Positions 6,114-9,184 of a stretch of 9,184 bases of DNA are shown piece after piece; positions within the stretch are counted from its first letter, which is position 1, and every line of letters begins with the position of its first letter. The position numbers were made by a program, and so were the translations under genes. The notes under the pieces are model-generated. The model made no database searches. It had not been told where the DNA came from and saw only the letters and a program-made list of their open reading frames with translations. Origin of the DNA: Candidatus Poribacteria bacterium (GTDB lineage Bacteria; Poribacteria; WGA-4E; WGA-3G); the NCBI GenBank assembly GCA_028824575.1, contig JAPPDN010000578.1, forward strand, positions 1 to 9,184, given 5' to 3'.

Positions 6114-6277
6114 GACCTCGCCATCGAAGCCAGAAACAAATCAAAAGCCAAGCGTGTCTTCTATACGCTTGGCTTTCTTGTGTACCAAGTGATGAAATTG
6201 ATTGTTTAAGTCAACGAAGAGTGTGAAGTTTGTGTTAAATCGTAACACCGATATTAAGGGGAGGTCTAAACGACTGC
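6114..6277 (+). other. Gap between the NHL cluster and the receptor gene
   Basis: After the terminator I see no convincing promoter for the receptor. TTGTGT with TATTAA at 16 bp (ending 6257) abuts the ribosome site GGGGAGG (6258-6264), so transcription from it would begin within that site. The true promoter may be non-sigma70 or simply weak. Confidence 0.4.
6144..6180 (+). terminator. Intrinsic terminator closing the DUF1800-DUF1501-NHL cluster
   Basis: A perfect 12-bp stem, AAAGCCAAGCGT (6144-6155) with ACGCTTGGCTTT (6165-6176), encloses a 9-nt loop and runs into TTTCTT. It lies 30 nt after the NHL stop. The A-rich left side could also let it work weakly on the minus strand. It separates the cluster from the receptor gene. 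Confidence 0.85.
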
Positions 6278-8923
6278 ATGAAGATACAATTCGTCATCGT
6301 TGTGTTTGTGTTCATCATGCCGGCATTTGCTTTGGGGCAAACGGGTGATATTGAAGGGACAGTCTATCAGCAAAGCACAGGAAAACCACTTGAAGGAGCA
6401 GGTGTTCATATCCTCAAGACAGATCACCGCCAAAAGACTAATGAAAATGGGAAGTTTCGATTCACCGGAATTCCTATAGGAACTTACACTCTATCTGTTT
6501 CACATCCAAACTACAAAACACCGAAAAAAATCACAATTGAGATAAGCGCAGGTAGGACTATTCAAGGCAAAATCTACCTTGGACCCGCGTTCCAATTAGA
6601 AAAATCTACTGCGACAGGAGATCTTGAAGGCACTGTCTATGATCGTGATACCGGTGCGCTATTAGCAGGCGCGGAAGTCTATATTGTTGAAATTGAGAAC
6701 CGTCAGGAAACCAAAAGAGATGGAAAATTTCGGTTCACCGACATCGCTCCCGGAACTTATACTCTCTCAATAAAACACTCCGCTTTTGACACACCAACGG
6801 AAACCACTGTTGAAATCAGCGCGGGAGATACAACCCAAGTCAAAATATACTTGGGGCCAGTTTTCAAACTGGAAACAATTATTGTGGAAGGGAAGCGCCT
6901 GTTACCTACTATCAGTCGAAAGGAGATACGCGGATCAGAAATTAGACGTATCACAGGCACTGGTGCTGATCCACTCAAGGCATTGACAACACTTCCGGGT
7001 ATCGGCATTCCGAACGATGTCTTTGGGATTCTCTATATTCGCGGCAGCGAACCGGGGTCTACACTCCACTATTTTGACCGCACACCGTTGGGGTATCCGT
7101 TCCATTTTGGAGGACTTTTTTCAACAATTTATTCGGGTGCGATTGATGATATTCACATTTATGCGGGTGGTTACGGTGCGGAATTCGGATTGGATTCGCA
7201 ATCGGTTATTGATATTTATTCACCAGATTGGATGGAGAAAAAGAGGGCTGGTGTCGTTGATATTAACATACTATATCCTCAAGCTTACATTCAAACCAAG
7301 GTTGGTAAGAAAGGTTACGCCTCCGCGGCTGCCCGACGCGACCTCTCAGGTCTCATCTTTAACCGCTTCTTTAACTTTACACTTCCTCAGTTTTCTGATT
7401 ATCAACTCAAGTTTGTTTATCGACTCACCGACAAGCATCAGCTGACACTCAACGCTTTAGGGGCAACAGATCATTTTGATTTCTCTAATTTCATATTTGA
7501 TGATACAGAGGAAGATAGTAATTTTTCTGCCTATTACAAAAACGGTTTTGATAGTGCAGGCATTCATTTCCGGTCAGAATTTACAGAAAAATTCATATCC
7601 CATCTGTCCTTAACCCGTTCTTTCAACTTTCTCAATGTGCAGTTTGGCTCTCCTTTTGATATTGATGAAGGTCCGACGCGAGAAGGAGTATTCTCTGACA
7701 TAAAGACCAATGTGCCAGCCTATCAGTTTCGGACAGATATTGCCTACAAATTAACAGACAACTTCCAGTTTGAACCCGGTTTTCTTTTATCGTACAGTCC
7801 TGCCGACAGTTTTTCATATTCCACCCGTGCATTCGCGGATGAAGATTCTGATGATGGCGAACTGGTTGGGAGTAGATCGTTTAATGAATTCAGTTACCCG
7901 TTTCGCCGTGCTGAGGGTTATCTTCAAGGACGTTATGATCCATTTTCATTTTTATCACTCGCGCTTGGCGTGCGGTTCGACTATCTGAATATGACAGACG
8001 AACTCTCAACGCAGCCGCGAGCAAGCATGAGCGTCAAACTACCGATCGGTTCCAACATCCGCCTCGCCTACGGTCAGTACGAGCAAAGTCCGTTAGCATA
8101 TCAGGTGCTAAAGGATGGCGGAAACCGATCCCTAAAATCGAGTGTGGCCAGGCATTATATTATGGAATTGGAACATAAATTCGCGCCGCAAACAGAATTC
8201 AAGTTTGCCACCTATTACAAAGACCTCGAAAAATTGGTATCACGAAATATTGATCTGGACGCGCTTATCGATTCCCTTGAAGATGCAACTGTAGATGTTC
8301 CTTCTATTAACTATCTCAACCAAGGTGATGGTTTCGTTAGTGGCGTAGAGGTTTTCTTGCGGCATCGCATCAAAGATAGATTCTTTGGCTGGATTTCGTA
8401 TGGGTACACACATGCCGAACGCCGGGAACATCCCAACAATGCCTACACACCTTATCTGTTTGATCATAGCCATATTGTGAGCGTTGTTGCAAACTATAAC
8501 CTTACCCACAATTCCGAAATAGGGATGAAATGGCAGTATTTAAGCGGAACTTCGGCAGTGCCAATGGGCGCGATTTTCCAAATTCAAGACCCTGTTACGC
8601 TTGGCATGAACAAGATTATTTCTGATAACTTGGACGCTATTCTTGAAACTGAATTACCTCCCTACCACCGATTAGATTTAAGGTGGAGTCGCAAGAGTCG
8701 GTATTTTGGCTTGCCTGTCACCGAATTTATTGAAATATGGAATGCCTATTTCTTTTTACACCAAAACAGTATGAGATTAGGCGTTTCCAATCGGGTTTTA
8801 GATGTGATTGAAAATATCGCTCCTGAAGATTTTACCGAATATTTCAATCCAGCAACCTTAGAATCAATAAAGATCCCCCAAATTCCTTTTTTAATATCCT
8901 TTGGCGTTATCTATGAATTTTAG
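6278..8923 (+). CDS. TonB-dependent outer-membrane receptor with two tandem regulatory-like domains
   Basis: 881 residues. The signal peptide is about 1-20 (MKIQFVIVVFVFIMPAFALG, then QTG). Two carboxypeptidase-regulatory-like beta-sandwich domains follow at about 21-111 and 112-202, each with G-D-I/L-E-G-T-V-Y, GKFRFT and GTYTLS. LETIIVEGKR (198-207) resembles a TonB box. The plug covers about 208-315, with RGSEPGSTLHYFDRTPLGYP (255-274) and GGYGAEFG (297-304). The beta-barrel runs from about 325 to the end, closing with LISFGVIYEF; a terminal Phe is the usual barrel-assembly signal. Such receptors import bulky substrates with TonB energy; the substrate cannot be read. GGGGAGG is 13 nt before ATG 6278, rather far, but no closer in-frame start exists. 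The gene is A+T-richer than the cluster before it. Family certain, ligand unknown; the TonB box is tentative. Confidence 0.92.
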   Translation: MKIQFVIVVFVFIMPAFALGQTGDIEGTVYQQSTGKPLEGAGVHILKTDHRQKTNENGKFRFTGIPIGTYTLSVSHPNYKTPKKITIEISAGRTIQGKIYLGPAFQLEKSTATGDLEGTVYDRDTGALLAGAEVYIVEIENRQETKRDGKFRFTDIAPGTYTLSIKHSAFDTPTETTVEISAGDTTQVKIYLGPVFKLETIIVEGKRLLPTISRKEIRGSEIRRITGTGADPLKALTTLPGIGIPNDVFGILYIRGSEPGSTLHYFDRTPLGYPFHFGGLFSTIYSGAIDDIHIYAGGYGAEFGLDSQSVIDIYSPDWMEKKRAGVVDINILYPQAYIQTKVGKKGYASAAARRDLSGLIFNRFFNFTLPQFSDYQLKFVYRLTDKHQLTLNALGATDHFDFSNFIFDDTEEDSNFSAYYKNGFDSAGIHFRSEFTEKFISHLSLTRSFNFLNVQFGSPFDIDEGPTREGVFSDIKTNVPAYQFRTDIAYKLTDNFQFEPGFLLSYSPADSFSYSTRAFADEDSDDGELVGSRSFNEFSYPFRRAEGYLQGRYDPFSFLSLALGVRFDYLNMTDELSTQPRASMSVKLPIGSNIRLAYGQYEQSPLAYQVLKDGGNRSLKSSVARHYIMELEHKFAPQTEFKFATYYKDLEKLVSRNIDLDALIDSLEDATVDVPSINYLNQGDGFVSGVEVFLRHRIKDRFFGWISYGYTHAERREHPNNAYTPYLFDHSHIVSVVANYNLTHNSEIGMKWQYLSGTSAVPMGAIFQIQDPVTLGMNKIISDNLDAILETELPPYHRLDLRWSRKSRYFGLPVTEFIEIWNAYFFLHQNSMRLGVSNRVLDVIENIAPEDFTEYFNPATLESIKIPQIPFLISFGVIYEF
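6344..6889 (+). repeat. Tandem duplication of the regulatory-like domain (two 273-bp units)
   Basis: Residues 23-113 and 114-204 of the receptor align without gaps at a period of 91 residues. By hand I count about 50 identities over 87 positions. Shared strings include GKFRFT, GTYTLS, EISAG and KIYLGP. DNA divergence is well beyond a recent slip, so the duplication is old or maintained. Confidence 0.85.
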
Positions 8924-8978
8924 TTTAGCAATCTTGAGACAACATATTTTTCTGAGATTTCTCATAATTGCTCTAAAC
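8923..8978. terminator. Imperfect stem-loop directly after the receptor stop
   Basis: GTTTAG-CAAT-ct-TGAGA (8923-8939) pairs with TCTCA-ta-ATTG-ct-CTAAAC (8960-8978): 15 pairs, a 2-nt bulge and a 2x2 internal loop around a 20-nt T-rich loop. A second TGAGA inside the loop (8952-8957 region) can compete for TCTCA. There is no T-run after the stem, so it may be a 3'-end stability element rather than an intrinsic terminator. Confidence 0.4.
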
Positions 8979-9005
8979 CTAATAATCATGAACACAAAGT
9001 CCCTA

Positions 9006-9025
9006 TACGCACATGAAAATGCGTA
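9006..9025. repeat. Small hairpin TACGCA/TGCGTA
   Basis: A perfect 6-bp inverted repeat (9006-9011, 9020-9025) around an 8-nt loop, in the otherwise unremarkable 190-bp gap between the receptor and the next gene. No T-run follows. Significance is doubtful. Confidence 0.3.
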
Positions 9026-9114
9026 GATACTTTGAAGATTGTCCGTTTTGAGAAATATCAGTTTTAAAATTAGTTGATGAAAATCTATCACCAATCCCAA
9101 TAGGAGTTATTCAG

Positions 9115-9184
9115 TTGAAGCAAAGTTTTTTCTGCTTGTTCATAGTTTTTGTGTTTTCAATATCAGCATTTGCACAAACCGGTG
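9115..9184 (+). CDS. Start of a second secreted protein, probably a receptor paralogue (3' end beyond window)
   Basis: Twenty-three codons are visible from a TTG start: M-KQSFFCLFIVFVFSISAFA then QTG, with M standing for the TTG. AGGAG (9102-9106) lies 8 nt upstream, a good ribosome site, and no ATG is available in frame. It is a classic signal peptide: Lys at position 2, a hydrophobic core and an AFA cleavage site. The pattern, length and the following QTG match the receptor at 6278 (MKIQFVIVVFVFIMPAFALGQTG), so I infer a tandem paralogue starting with the same regulatory-like domain. Only the leader is visible; any secreted protein is possible. Confidence 0.7.
   Translation, partial: MKQSFFCLFIVFVFSISAFAQTG

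Noticed and set aside
6230..6257. TTGTGT - 16 bp - TATTAA as receptor promoter
   Set aside because: Transcription would start within the Shine-Dalgarno sequence, leaving no usable ribosome site.
7017..7445. Plus-strand open frame of 142 codons inside the receptor
   Set aside because: Overlaps the plug and first barrel strands in another frame; composition is a shifted reading of the receptor.
8891..9100. Minus-strand open frame of 69 codons over the intergenic gap
   Set aside because: A/T-rich sequence that overlaps the receptor end, without a ribosome site or recognisable features.

Overview
The window looks like part of a Gram-negative-type bacterial chromosome. A TonB-dependent outer-membrane receptor (6278-8923) with a C-terminal Phe implies an outer membrane. 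The combination of a DUF1800-DUF1501 pair, an NHL beta-propeller gene, a DUF3526-like ABC-2 permease and short palindromic intergenic repeats is most reminiscent of Candidatus Poribacteria. Planctomycetes or another environmental lineage remain possible. The taxonomy is inference; no rRNA or other phylogenetic marker is present.

Layout. (1) Positions 1-1212, minus strand: the N-terminal 404 residues of an ABC-2 type permease that runs off the left edge. (2) Positions 1213-1495: an intergenic region holding a small structured mobile-element-like repeat. It has terminal inverted repeats and is bracketed by a perfect 10-bp direct repeat. A UUCG hairpin and a possible minus-strand promoter lie next to it. 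(3) Positions 1496-2080, minus strand: a small, acidic, membrane-anchored protein of unknown function. (4) Positions 2081-2463: a divergent control region with a minus-strand promoter for the small protein and a promoter with a perfect TTGACA box for the plus-strand operon, followed by a leader that may fold in two ways. (5) Positions 2464-6113, plus strand: a three-gene cluster DUF1800 - DUF1501 - NHL propeller, closed by a strong intrinsic terminator at 6144-6180. A palindrome overlaps the DUF1501 stop codon. (6) Positions 6278-8923, plus strand: an A+T-richer gene for a TonB-dependent receptor whose N-terminal carboxypeptidase-regulatory-like domain is tandemly duplicated. (7) From 9115 to the right edge: a TTG-initiated gene whose first 23 residues form a signal peptide ending in the same AQTG/GQTG junction as the receptor, probably a second receptor-type paralogue.

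How the genes may work together. DUF1800 and DUF1501 are widely co-encoded but biochemically uncharacterised; DUF1501 belongs to the alkaline phosphatase/sulfatase-like fold group. Here both, and the NHL propeller, lack any visible export signal, so as read they would form a cytoplasmic set. The receptor pair downstream is separated by a terminator and is probably a distinct outer-membrane unit. I see no established defence system, CRISPR array, tRNA or rRNA. The less ordinary items are the element at 1241-1401 in the permease leader, the possible switching leader before DUF1800, the signal-less DUF1800/DUF1501/NHL set and the duplicated receptor domain.
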